A DNA stretch of 64,000 nucleotides from Procambarus clarkii (Eukaryota; Arthropoda; Malacostraca; Decapoda; Cambaridae): assembly GCF_040958095.1 (NCBI RefSeq), contig NC_091180.1, forward strand, positions 4,018,736-4,082,735. Direction: 5' to 3'. This document shows, in pieces, positions 1 to 11,800 of this stretch (the first letter of the stretch is position 1; each line of letters begins with the position of its first letter). The position numbers and the translations under genes were made by a program. The notes beneath the pieces are model-generated. The model did not search any database, was not told the DNA's origin, and saw only the letters and a list, made by a program, of their open reading frames with translations.

Positions 1-1520
1 GAGAGTGATGCAGAGGCTACTGAGAATGATGCAAAGGCTCAAAAGAGGGATGCAGGGGGTTCAAGAGAGTGATGCAGAGGCTCAAGAGAGTGACTCAAAG
101 GCTTACGAGAGTTATTCAGAGGCTTAAGAGAGTGATGCAGAGGCTTAAGAGAGGGATGCAGAAGCTCAAGAGAGTGATGCAGAGTCTCAAGCGAGGGATG
201 CAGGGGGTTCACGAGAGTGATACAGAGGCTCAAGAGAGTGATTCAGGGGCTTACGAGAGTGATTCAGAGGCTTAAGAGAGTGATGCAGAGGCTTAAGAGA
301 GGGATGCAGAGGCTCATGAGAGGGATGCAGAGGCTAAAGAGAGGGATGCAGAGGCTCAAGAGAGGGAAGCAGAGGCTGAAGTGAGGGATGCAGAGGACAA
401 AGAGAGGGATGCAAAGGCTCAACAGAGTGATGCAGAGGCTTAAGAGAGGGATGCAGAGGCTCAAGAGAGTGATGCAGAAGCTTAAGAGAGGGATGCAGAG
501 GTTCAAGAGAATGATGAAGAGGCTCAAGAGAGTGCTGCAGAGGCTCAAGAGAGGGCTGCTGAGGCTCCAGAGAGGGATGCAGAGGCTCCAGAAAGTGATG
601 CAGAGGCTGAAAAGAGAGATGCAGAGGCTTAAGAGAGTGATGGAGAGGCTCAAGAGAGTGATACAGAGGCTCAAGAGAATGATGTAGAGGCTTAGGAGAG
701 GGATGCAGAGGCTCAGGAGAATGATGCAGAGGCTCCAAGAGAGTGATGCAGAGGATCAGGAGAGGGATGCAGCGGCTTAAGAGAGTGATACAGAGGCTGA
801 AGAGAGTGATGCAGAGGATCAAGAGAGTGATGTAGAGGCTCAAGAGAGTGATGCAGAGGATCAAGTGAGTGATGCAGAGGCTCAAGAGAGTGATGCAGAG
901 GATCAAGAGAGGGAAGCAGAGGCTTAAGAGAGTGATGCAGAGGCTGAAGCGAGTAACGCAGAGGCTCTAGAAAGTGATGCACAGGCTCAAGAGAGTGATG
1001 CAGAGGCTCAAGAGAATAATGCACAGGATCAAGAGAGTGATGCAGAGGCTCGAGAGAGTGATGCAGAGGCCTCAGGAGAGGGATTCAGAGGCTTAAGAGA
1101 GTGAGGCAGAGGTTCGAGAGAGGGATGCAGAGGCTCAAGAGAGGGATGCAGAGGCTCATGAGAGGGATGTAGGACGTCAAGAGAGAGACGCTGAGGCTCA
1201 AAAGAGGCATACAGAGGCTTAAGAGCTTGATGCAGAGGCTCAAGAGAGTGATGTAGAGGCTCAAAAGAGGCATGCAGAGGCTTAAGAGCGTGATGCAGAG
1301 GCTCAAGAGAGTGATGCAGAGGCTCAAGAGAGTGATGCGGAGGCTGAAGAGAGTGATGCAGAGGCTCAAGAGAGGAATGCAGAGGCTCAAGAGAGGGATG
1401 AATAGACTCAAGACAGGGATGCAGAGGCTCAAGAGAGGGATGAAGAGGCTAAAGTGAGGGATGTAGAGACACTTGAGAGTGATGCAGAGGCTCAAGAGAG
1501 GGATCCAGAGGCTCAAGAGA
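1..1520 (+). repeat. Higher-order duplicate of the minisatellite, copy 1
   Basis: This segment recurs at 2,882-4,401 at a constant offset of 2,881 bp. I saw about six substitutions (for example near 502, 645, 1,180, 1,298, 1,417 and 1,459) and no net indel. The match stops near 1,520/4,401. The offset is not a multiple of 21, so the copy arose as a block rather than by slippage of single units. Confidence 0.85.
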
Positions 1521-2340
1521 GTGATGCAGAGGCCCAAGAGAGTGGTGCAGAGGCTAAAGTGAGTGATGCAGAGGCTCAGGAGAGTGATGCAGAGGCTCAA
1601 AAGAGTGATGCAGAGGCTCCAAAGAGGGATGCAGAGGCTCAGGAGAGTGATGCAGAGGCTCAAAAGAGTGATGCAGGGGCTCAAGTGAGGGAAGCAGAGG
1701 CACAAGAAAGGGATGCAGAGGCTTTTGAGAGTGATGCAGAGGCTCAAGAGAGGGATGCAGAGGCTTAGGAGAGTGATACAAAGGCTCAAGTGAGGGATTC
1801 AGAGGCTCATGAGAGGGATGCAGGAGTTCAAAAGAAGGATGCAGAGGCTCAAGAGAGTGATGCAGAGGCTGAAGAGAGGGATGCAAAGGCTCAAGTGAGG
1901 GATGAAGAAGCACAAGAGAGGGATGCAGAGGCTCTTGAGAGTGATGAAGAGTCTCAAGAGAGGGATGCAGAGGCTCAAGAGAGTGATTCAGAGGCTTACG
2001 AGAGTGATTCAGAGGCTTACGAGAGTGATGCAGAGGCTTAGGAGAGTGATGCAGAGACTTACGAAAGTGATGCAGAGGCTCAAAAGAGGGATGCAGAGGC
2101 TTAAAAGGGTGATGCAGAGGCTCAAGAGACTGATGCAGAGGCTCAGGAGAGGGATGCAGAGGATAAAGTGAGTGATGCAGAGGCTCAAGAGAGTTATGCA
2201 GAGGCTCAAGAGAGTGATGCAGAGGCTTACGAGAGGGATGCAGAGGCTCAAGAGAGGGATGTAGAGGCTCAAGAGAGTGATTCAGAGGCTTACGAGAGTG
2301 ATGCAGAGGCTCAAGAGTGTGATGCAGAGGCTCTAGAGAG

Positions 2341-2810
2341 TGATGCAGAGGTTCAAGAGAGGGATGCACAGCTTTAAGAGAGTGATGCAGAGGCTCAAGA
2401 GAGTGATGCAGAGGCCTAAGAAGGGGATGCCGAGGCTCAAGAGAGTGATGCAGAGGCTCAAGAGAGGGATGCGGAGGCTCAAGAGAGTGTTTCAGAGGCT
2501 TACGAGAGTGATGCAGAGGCTCAAGAGTGTGATGCAGAGGCTCTAGAGAGTGATGCAGAGGTTCAAGAGAGGGATGCACAGCTTTAAGAGAGTGATGCAG
2601 ATGCTTACGAGAGTGATGCAGAGGCTTAAGAGAGGGATGCAGAGGCTCAAGAGAGTGATGCAGAGGCCTAAGAAGGGGATGCCGAGACTCAAGAGAGTGA
2701 TGCAGAGGCTCAAGAGAGGGATGCGGAGGCTCAAGAGAGTGTTTCAGAGGCTTACGAGAGTGATGCAGAGGCTCAAGAGAAGGATGCAGAGGCTCTGGAG
2801 AGTGATGCAG
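2341..2810 (+). repeat. Local 210/252-bp duplication inside the minisatellite
   Basis: The rare variant block GGGATGCACAGCTTTAAGAG occurs at 2,361 and again at 2,571, 210 bp (ten units) apart. After a two-unit insertion the following variant GCCTAAGAAGGGGATGCC repeats at an offset of 252 bp. This is a recent local block duplication within the array. Confidence 0.75.
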
Positions 2811-2881
2811 AGGCTCAAGAGAGTGATGCAGAGGCTACTGAGAATGATGCAGAGGCTCAAAAGAGGGATGCAGAGGCTCAA

Positions 2882-4401
2882 GAGAGTGATGCAGAGGCTA
2901 CTGAGAATGATGCAAAGGCTCAAAAGAGGGATGCAGGGGGTTCAAGAGAGTGATGCAGAGGCTCAAGAGAGTGACTCAAAGGCTTACGAGAGTTATTCAG
3001 AGGCTTAAGAGAGTGATGCAGAGGCTTAAGAGAGGGATGCAGAAGCTCAAGAGAGTGATGCAGAGTCTCAAGCGAGGGATGCAGGGGGTTCACGAGAGTG
3101 ATACAGAGGCTCAAGAGAGTGATTCAGGGGCTTACGAGAGTGATTCAGAGGCTTAAGAGAGTGATGCAGAGGCTTAAGAGAGGGATGCAGAGGCTCATGA
3201 GAGGGATGCAGAGGCTAAAGAGAGGGATGCAGAGGCTCAAGAGAGGGAAGCAGAGGCTGAAGTGAGGGATGCAGAGGACAAAGAGAGGGATGCAAAGGCT
3301 CAACAGAGTGATGCAGAGGCTTAAGAGAGGGATGCAGAGGCTCAAGAGAGTGATGCAGAAGCTTAAGAGAGGGATGCAGAGGCTCAAGAGAATGATGAAG
3401 AGGCTCAAGAGAGTGCTGCAGAGGCTCAAGAGAGGGCTGCTGAGGCTCCAGAGAGGGATGCAGAGGCTCCAGAAAGTGATGCAGAGGCTGAAAAGAGAGA
3501 TGCAGAGGCTTAAGAGAGTGATGCAGAGGCTCAAGAGAGTGATACAGAGGCTCAAGAGAATGATGTAGAGGCTTAGGAGAGGGATGCAGAGGCTCAGGAG
3601 AATGATGCAGAGGCTCCAAGAGAGTGATGCAGAGGATCAGGAGAGGGATGCAGCGGCTTAAGAGAGTGATACAGAGGCTGAAGAGAGTGATGCAGAGGAT
3701 CAAGAGAGTGATGTAGAGGCTCAAGAGAGTGATGCAGAGGATCAAGTGAGTGATGCAGAGGCTCAAGAGAGTGATGCAGAGGATCAAGAGAGGGAAGCAG
3801 AGGCTTAAGAGAGTGATGCAGAGGCTGAAGCGAGTAACGCAGAGGCTCTAGAAAGTGATGCACAGGCTCAAGAGAGTGATGCAGAGGCTCAAGAGAATAA
3901 TGCACAGGATCAAGAGAGTGATGCAGAGGCTCGAGAGAGTGATGCAGAGGCCTCAGGAGAGGGATTCAGAGGCTTAAGAGAGTGAGGCAGAGGTTCGAGA
4001 GAGGGATGCAGAGGCTCAAGAGAGGGATGCAGAGGCTCATGAGAGGGATGTAGGACGTCAAGGGAGAGACGCTGAGGCTCAAAAGAGGCATACAGAGGCT
4101 TAAGAGCTTGATGCAGAGGCTCAAGAGAGTGATGTAGAGGCTCAAAAGAGGCATGCAGAGGCTTAAGAGCGTGATGCGGAGGCTCAAGAGAGTGATGCAG
4201 AGGCTCAAGAGAGTGATGCGGAGGCTGAAGAGAGTGATGCAGAGGCTCAAGAGAGGAATGCAGAGGCTCAAGAGAGGGATGAATAGACTCAAGAGAGGGA
4301 TGCAGAGGCTCAAGAGAGGGATGAAGAGGCTAAAGTGTGGGATGTAGAGACACTTGAGAGTGATGCAGAGGCTCAAGAGAGGGATCCAGAGGCTCAAGAG
4401 A
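2882..4401 (+). repeat. Higher-order duplicate of the minisatellite, copy 2
   Basis: Near-identical to 1-1,520. A shorter third relative with internal deletions occupies about 4,890-5,638; it keeps diagnostic variants such as GATGCAGGGG and GAGAGGGCTGCTGAGG. The nested copies indicate repeated unequal exchange or segmental duplication within the array. Confidence 0.85.
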
Positions 4402-5638
4402 ATGATGTAGAGGCATAAGAGAGGGATGCAGAGGCTCAAGAGAATGATGCAGAGGCTCAAGAGAGTGATGCAGAGGATCAAGAGAGAGAAGCAGAGGCTT
4501 ATGTGAGTAATGCAGAGGCTGAAGAGAGTGATGCAAAGGCTAAGGAGAATGATGCAGAGGCTCAAGAGAGGGATGCAGAGGCTCAAGAGAGTGATGCAGA
4601 GGCTCAAGAGAGGGATGCAGAGGCTCAAGTGAGTGATTCAGAGGCTCATGAGAGTGATGCAGAGGCTTAAGAGAGTGATGCAGAGGCTCAAGAGAGGGAT
4701 GCAGAGGCTCAAAAGAGTGATTCAGAGGCTTACGAGAGTGATGCAGAGGATAAGAGAGTGATGCAGAGACTTAAGAGAGAGATGCAGTGGCTCAAGAGAG
4801 TGATGCTGAGACTCAAGAGAGGGATGCAGAGGCTCATGAGAAGAATGGGATGCACAGGCTTAAAAGGGTGATGCAGAGGCTCAAGAGAGGGATGCAGGGG
4901 GTTCAAGAGAGTGATGCAGAGGCTCAAGAGAGTGATTCAGAGGCTTACGAGAGTTATTCAGAGGCTTAAGAGAGTGATGCAGAGGCTTAAGAGAGGGATG
5001 CAGAAGCTCAAGAGAGTGAAGCAAAGGCCCACGAGAGGGATGCAGTGGGTTCAAGAGAGTGATACAGAGGCTCAAGAGAGTGATTCAGGGGCTTACGAGA
5101 GTGATTCAGAGGCTTAAGAGAGTGATGCAGAGGCTGAAGAGAGGGAAGCAGAGGCTGAAGTGAGGGATGCAGAGGACAAAGAGAGGGATGCAAAGGCTCA
5201 AGAGAGTGATGCAGAGGCTTAAGAGAGGGATGCAGAGGCTCAAAAGAGTGATGCAGAAGCTTAAGAGAGGGATGCAGAGGCTCAAGAGAATGATGAAGAG
5301 GCTCAAGAGAGTGCTGCAGAGGCTCAAGAGAGGGCTGCTGAGGCTCCAGAGAGGGATGTAGAGGCTCCAGAGAGTGATGCAGAGGCTGAAAAGAGAGATG
5401 AAGAGGCTCAAGAGTGATGTAGAGGCTCAAGAGAATGATGTAGAGGCTTAGGAGAGGGATGCAGAGGCTCAGGAGAATGATGCAGAGGCTCAAGAGAGTG
5501 ATGCAGAGGATCAGGAGAGGGATGCAGCGGCTTAAGAGAGTGATACAGAGGCTGAAGAGAGTGATGAAGAGGCTCAAGAGAGTGATGTAGAGGCTCAAGA
5601 GAGTGATGCAGAGGATCAAGAGAGTGATGCAGAGGCTT

Positions 5639-7842
5639 CACTCTCTTGAGCCTCTACATCCCTCTCTAAATCATCTGCAACACTCTCTTCAGCCTCTGCA
5701 TCACTCTCGTAAGACGCTGCATCACTCTCTTGAGCTTCTGCATCCCTCTCCTAAACCTCTGCATCACTCTCTTGAGCCTCTGCATAACTCTCTTGAGCCT
5801 CTGCATCACTCTCTTGTGCCTCTTCATCCCTCTCTTGATCCTCTGCAACACTCTTCAGCCCCTGCATCGCTCTCTTAAGCCTCTGAATCCCTCTCTTGAG
5901 GTCTCTGCATCACTCTCTCGAGCCTCTGCATCACTCTCTTGATCTTCTGCATCACTCTCTTGAGCCTCTGCATCACTCTCTTGATCATCTGCATCACTCT
6001 CTTGAGCCTCTACATCACTCTCTTGAGCCTCTGCATCACTCTTTAGAGCCTATGCATCACTCTCTTCAGCCTCTGCATTACTCTCATAAGCTTCTGCTTC
6101 CCTCTCTTGATTCTCTACATCACTCTCTTGAGCCCCTGCATCCCTCTCTTGAGCCTCTGCATCACTCTCTAGATCCTCTTCATCACATTCTTGAGCCTCT
6201 GCATCACTCTCTTGAGCCTCTGCATCACTCTCTAGAGCCTCTGAATCAATCTCTTTACCCTATGCGTCTCTCTCTTGAGTCTCTGCTTCACTCTCTTGAG
6301 CCTCTGCATCCCTCTCTTCAGCCTCTGCATCACTCTCTTAAGCCTCTGCATCACTCTCTTGATCCTCTGCATAACTCTCTTGAGCCTCTGCATCATTCTC
6401 TTAAGCCTCTGCATCACTCTCTTGATCGTCTGCATCACTCTCTTGAGCCTCTGCACCACTCTCTTGAGCCTCTGTATCACTCTCTTGAGCCTCTGCATCA
6501 CTCTTTTGAGCCTATGCATCACTCTCTTGATCCTCTGCATCACTCTCTAGAGCCTCTGCATCACTCTCTTCAGCCTCTGCATCACTCTCTTGAGCCTCTG
6601 CTTCCCTCTCTTGAGCCTCTGCATCCCTCTTTTAAGCCTCTTCATCCCTCTCTTGTGCCTCAGCATCCCTCTCTTCACCCTTTTGCAGCACTCTCTTGAG
6701 CCTCTGCATCATTCTCTTGAGCCTCTGCATCCCTCTTTTAAGCCTCTGCATCAATCTCGTAAGCCTCTGCATCACTCTCTAGAGCCTCTGCATCACTCTC
6801 TTCAGCCTCTGCATTACTCACATAAGCCTCTGCTTCCCTCTCTTGATCCTTTGCATCACTCTCTTGAGCCTCTGCATCATTCTCTTGAGCCTCTGCATCC
6901 CTCTCTTATGCCTCCACAACATTCTCTTGAGCCTCTGCATCCCTCTCTTGAGCCTTTGCATAACTCTCTGAAGCCTCTGCATCCCTCTCATGAGCCTCTG
7001 CATCACTCTCTGAAGCCTCTGCATCCCTCTCTTGAGCCTCTGCATCACTCTCAAGTGCCTCTACATCCCTCACTTTAGCCTCTTCATCCCTCTCTTGAGC
7101 CTCTGCATCCCTCTCTTGAGCCTATTCATCCCTCTCTTGAGCTTCTGCATTCCTCTCTTGAACCTCTGCATCACTCTCTTCAGCCTCTGCATCACTCTCT
7201 TGAGCCTCTGCATCACTCTCTTGAGCCTCTTCATGACGCTCTTAAGCCTCTGTATGCCTCTTTTGAGCCTCTGCATCACTCTCATGAGCCTCTGCATCAC
7301 GCTCTTAAGCCTCTGTATGCCTCTTTTGAGCCTCAGCGTCTCTCTCTTGACGTCCTGCATCCCTCTCATGAGCCTCTGCATCCCTCTCTTGAGCCTCTGC
7401 ATCCCTCTCTTGAGCCTCTGCCTCACTCTCTTAAGCCTCTGAATCCCTCTCCTGAGGCCTCTGCATCACTCTCTCGAGCCTCTGCATCACTCTCTTGATC
7501 CTCTACATTACTCTCTTCAGCCTCTGCATCACTCTCTTAAGCCTCTGCTTCCCTCTCTTGATCCTCTGCATCACTCTCTTGAACCTCTGCATCACTCACT
7601 TGATCCTCTGCATCACTCTCTTGAGCCTCTACATCACTCTCTTGAGCCTCTTCATCACTCTCTTCAGCCTCTGTATCACTCTCTTAAGCCGCTGCAACCC
7701 TCTTCTGATCCTCTGCATCACTCTCTTGAGCCTCTGCATCATTCTTCTGAGCATCTGCATCTCTCTCCTAAGCCTCTACATCCCTCTCTTGAGCCTCTGC
7801 CTCACTCTCTTAAGCCGCTGAATCTCTCTTCATATTCAGAGT
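5639..7842 (-). repeat. 21-bp minisatellite array, inverted orientation
   Basis: From about 5,639 the same 21-bp unit continues on the opposite strand (reads CTCTCTTGAGCCTCTGCATC on +). Segments here are inverted relatives of 3.4-4.7 kb. The variant run with GACGTCCTGCATCCCTC near 7,348 mirrors the ATGTAGGACGTCAAG run near 4,048, and the CATAAGC/CTTCCCTCTCTTGATCC run near 6,820 mirrors 4,480-4,510. The array ends at about 7,842, directly against the outer end of the left TIR. Confidence 0.95.
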
Positions 7843-7843
7843 G

Positions 7844-8880
7844 AGAAACTTAGATAATCTTTAGATATGTTTCTTTGCAAATAGTTGCAAATTATTGTGT
7901 AAAAAGCCTATGGTTACCGTACCTTAAACAAACAGAAGTGAGCACAATTAGTCCACGGGATTCAGAGAGAGTGAGAGTGAACAGCGAAATAGTAACAAAA
8001 AATGTGACAATGAGGGGAACTATGACATTGAAACGTTAACCATATAAATTATAGTAACACTAACCAAGCGTCCACATACATATTCCAATCAGTTAATGTT
8101 AACCATTTTAGGGTTGGTTAGGTTCGGTTATATATCTACGTTAGTTTTAACTCAAATGAAAAGAACTTAACTCATGGCTCAAGTGTCAAATTTTGGCGTT
8201 CTGCATGTATTCGCAGTTTGAAATTAAGACTTTTTATACCGAAAATATGCCAATTACTGAAAGCAGCGATGGAACACATTTTGCCCAAACCCTCCCTGCA
8301 GTTTTCAAAAAATCCCAAACATCCCAAATTCGACCCTTGAGCTATATTTTGGAGCCAAATTCTGGGTCAAAATATTGCTAAATTCGATGATTTTTAGTAC
8401 AAAACAAAATGCAAGAAAATTTGCTTAGAGATTCAAAATTTGCGAAATTCTGAGATTTGAAGGCTAAATCACATATCGTGGGAAAACATGAAGTAGTATC
8501 GAAATATTGGTAAAAACGAATATATATACGTAAAATCACAGTACATGAATAACGTGAAATAAGTCACTATATTTCCATATTTGAGGATTTTAACTTCAAA
8601 TCATAGAGCGAGGTTTCGTATTATTTAGATCCAAGAAAAGAAATATAAAAATGTTGTTTCAAATACAAATGATAAAAATCAATGTGTTTTCATTAGAATT
8701 AACTAAAATGTTCGTGATTTTCCGTTTATATTACCGATGGAAGATGTACACGTAAAACCGATCTAATCCTGCTGAAACGTCGATATATGCAATAAAAACA
8801 GAACTTCTCCCCTTTCCAATATCTTACTCAGTATTTTAACGAGAAGCAAATAGTTGATTGAAAATGAAGTGTTTAAGGTT
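7844..8880 (+). repeat. Left terminal inverted repeat (~1 kb)
   Basis: The first ~340 bp (7,844-8,184) is non-satellite sequence beginning AGAAACTTAGATAATC. It is followed by one B unit and a special edge A monomer. It matches the complement of the right TIR with about eight differences in the first 530 bp, including a one-base indel in the ACCAAGCG/ACAAGCG stretch. Homology continues into the edge A monomer, where both arms carry the unusual CCTGCTGAAACG and GAGAAGCAAATAG variants, and fades into ordinary satellite similarity after about 8,880. It contains the GGTTGGTTAGGTTCGG motif also found at 43,280. Confidence 0.9.
8185..8365 (+). repeat. Single B-satellite unit at the left edge
   Basis: One ~170-bp unit of the same family as the central array (15,930-17,469). 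Shared landmarks are TGCATGTATTCGCAGTTTG, ATACCGAAAATATGCCAATT, CCCTCCCTGCAGTTTTCAAA and TATATTTTGGAGCCAAATTC. Its end joins the A satellite through a shared GG in TTCTGGGTCAAAATATTG. The bases just upstream (8,173-8,191) look like a short inverted fragment of the same unit. Confidence 0.9.
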
Positions 8881-11800
8881 AATGTCTAATCAATTATGTG
8901 TTTGCATCATTTTTATCGTATATTTAATGAATTAATAGCAATAAACTGAAAATTCACAAAAACGTGGAAAAACAGCAAAATATTGCCTAATTCGATGATA
9001 TTTTGTTTATATCACATAAAGGAAAAAAGGATAATAAACGTCAAAATATTGCTGAATTCGATGATTTTAGTACGAAACTAAATGCAAGAAAACTTGCTTA
9101 AAATGCAATATAATGCGAAAATCTGAGATTTGAAGGCCAAATCACATATCGTGATACTACATGAAACAGTATCGAAATATTGGTAAAAATGAATATATTT
9201 ACGTAATATCAAACTACATGAAAAACGTGAAAAAAGTCATTATTATACCAAATTTGAGGATTTTAACTTCGAATCATAGAGCGACGTTTCGTATTTTTTA
9301 GACCCTAGAAAAGACGTATGAAGATGTTGCTTCCAATACAAATGATAAAAATCAATGTGTTTTCATTAAATTAACTAAAATGTTCCTGATTTTCGGTTTA
9401 TATTACCGATGGAAGATGTACACGTAAAACCGTTCTAATCCGGCTGAAACGTCGATATATGCAATAAAAACAGAACTTCTCCTCTTTTCAATATCTTAGT
9501 CAGTATTTTAACGAGAAACAAATAGATGATTGAAAATGAAGTATTTAAGGTTATTTTCTGATCAATTATGTGTTTGCATAATTTTTATCGTATATTTAAT
9601 GAATTATTAATAATAAACTGAAAATTCACAAAAACGTGGTAAAACGGCCTACTTTGATGATATTTTGTTTAAATTACATAAAGGAAAAGGGGATGATAAA
9701 GGTCAAACTATTGGTAAATTCGATGATTTTTACTACAAAACAAAATGCAAGAAAACTTGCTTAGCGATGCAAAATTTGCGAAATTCTGAGATTTGAAGGC
9801 CAAATCACATATCATGAGAAAACATGAAGTAGTATCGAAATATTGGTAAAAACGAATATATATACGTAAAATCACACTACATGAATAACGTGAAAAAAGT
9901 CACTATATTACCATATTTGAGGATTTTAACTTCAAATCATAGAGCGAGGTTTCGTATTATTTAGATCCAAGAAAAGACATACGACAATGTTGTTTCAAAT
10001 ACAAATGATAAAAATCAATGTGTTTTCATTAGAATTAACTAAAATGTTCCTGATTTTCCGTTTATATTACCGATGGAAGATGTACACGTAAAACCGCTCT
10101 AATCCGGCTGAAACGTCGATATATGCAATAAAAACAGAACTTCTCCCATTTGCAATATCTTACTCAGTATTTTAACGAGAAACAAATAGTTGATTGAAAG
10201 TGAAGTGTTTAAGGTTAATGTCTAATCAATTATGTGTTTGCATCATTTTTATCGTATATTTAATGAATTAATAGCAATAAACTGAAAATTCAGAAAAACG
10301 TGGAAAACAGCAAAATATTGCCTAATTCGATGATATTTTGTTTATATCACATAAAGGAAAAGGGGATGATAAACGTCAAAGTATTGCTGAATTCGATGAT
10401 TTTTAGTACGAAACAAAATGCAAGAAAACTTGCTTAAAATGCAATATTAAGCGAAAATCTGAGATTTGAAGGCCAAATCACATATCGTGATACTACATGA
10501 AATAGTATCGAAATATTGGTAAAAATGAATATATTTACGTAATATCAAACTACATGAAAAACGTGAAAAAAGTCATTATTATACCAAATTTGAGGATTTT
10601 AACTTCTAATCATAGAGCGACGTTTCGTATTTTTTAGACCCTAGAAAAGACGTATAAAGATGTTGCTTCCAATACAAATGATAAAAATCAATGTGTTTTC
10701 ATTAAAATTAACTAAAATGTTCCTAATTTTCGGTTTATATTACTGATGGAAGATGTACACGTAAAACTATTCTAATCCGGCTGAAACGTCGATATATGCA
10801 ATAAAAACAGAACTTCTCCTCTTTTCAATATGTTACTCAGTATTTTAACGAGAAACAAATAGATGATTGAAAATGAAGTATTTAAGGTTATTTTCTGATC
10901 AATTATGTGTTTGCATAATTTTTATCGTATATTTAATGAATTATTAACAATAAACTGAAAATTCACAAATCGTGGAAAAACGGCCTAAATCGATGATATT
11001 TTGTTTAAATCACAGAAAGGAAAAGGGGATGATAAAGGTCAAAATATTGCTAAATTCGATGATTTTTAGTACAAAACAAAATGCAAGAAAACTTGCTTAG
11101 CGATGCAAAATTTGCGAAATTCTGAGATTTGAAGGCCAAATCACATATCGTGAGAAAACATATAGTAGTATCGAAATATTGGTAAAAACGAATAAATATA
11201 CGTAAAATCACACTACATGAATAACGTGAAAAAAGTCACAATATTACCATATTTGAGGATTTTAACTTCAAATCATAGAGCGAGGTTTCGTATTATTTAG
11301 ATCCAAGAAAAGACATATGACATTCTTGTTACAAATACAAATGATAAAAATCAATGTGTTTTCATTAGAATTAACTAAAATGTTCCTGATTTTCCGTTTA
11401 TATTACCGATGGAAGATGTACACGTAAAACCGCTCTAATCAGGCTGAAACGTAGATATATGCAATAAAAACAGAACTTCTCCGCTTTCCAATATCTTACT
11501 CAGTATTTTAACGAGAAACAAATAGTTGATTGAAAGTGAAGTGTTTAAGGTTAATGTCTAATCAATTATGTGTTTGCATCATTTTTATCGTATATTTAAT
11601 GAATTAATAGCAATAAACTGAAAATTCAAAAAAACGTGGAAAAACAGCAAAATATTGCCTAATTCGATGATATTTTGTTTATATCACATAAAGGAAAAGG
11701 GGATGATAAAGGTCAAAATATTACTAAATTCGATGATTTTTGGTACAAAACAAAATGCAAGAAAACTTGCTTAGAGATGCAAAATTTGCGAAATTCTGAG

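Larger units (their letters stand above)
1..5638 (+). repeat. 21-bp minisatellite array, purine-rich orientation
   Basis: Tandem copies of a 21-bp unit (about 71% purine on this strand; GAGAGTGATGCAGAGGCTCA plus one A) fill the segment. Most units differ by one to three substitutions, with common variants CTCAAG/CTTAAG/CTTACG and GTGATG/GGGATG. One- or two-base indels break the period, for example near 730, 1,071 and 5,410. Because 21 bp is seven codons, long open frames arise by chance with seven-residue periods (MQRLKRV, DAEAQES on this strand; SLEPLHH, LLSLCIT on the other). I see no gene here. The array is cut by the window start, so its true length is unknown. Confidence 0.97.

Noticed and set aside
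1..7842. CRISPR array suggested by short regular repeats
   Set aside because: The units are directly adjacent without unique spacers, the period is only 21 bp, and the context is eukaryotic.
7830..7843. Target-site duplication flanking the large structure
   Set aside because: TATTC occurs near both ends (7,833 and 39,756) but not at matching distance from the TIR ends, so it is likely chance.
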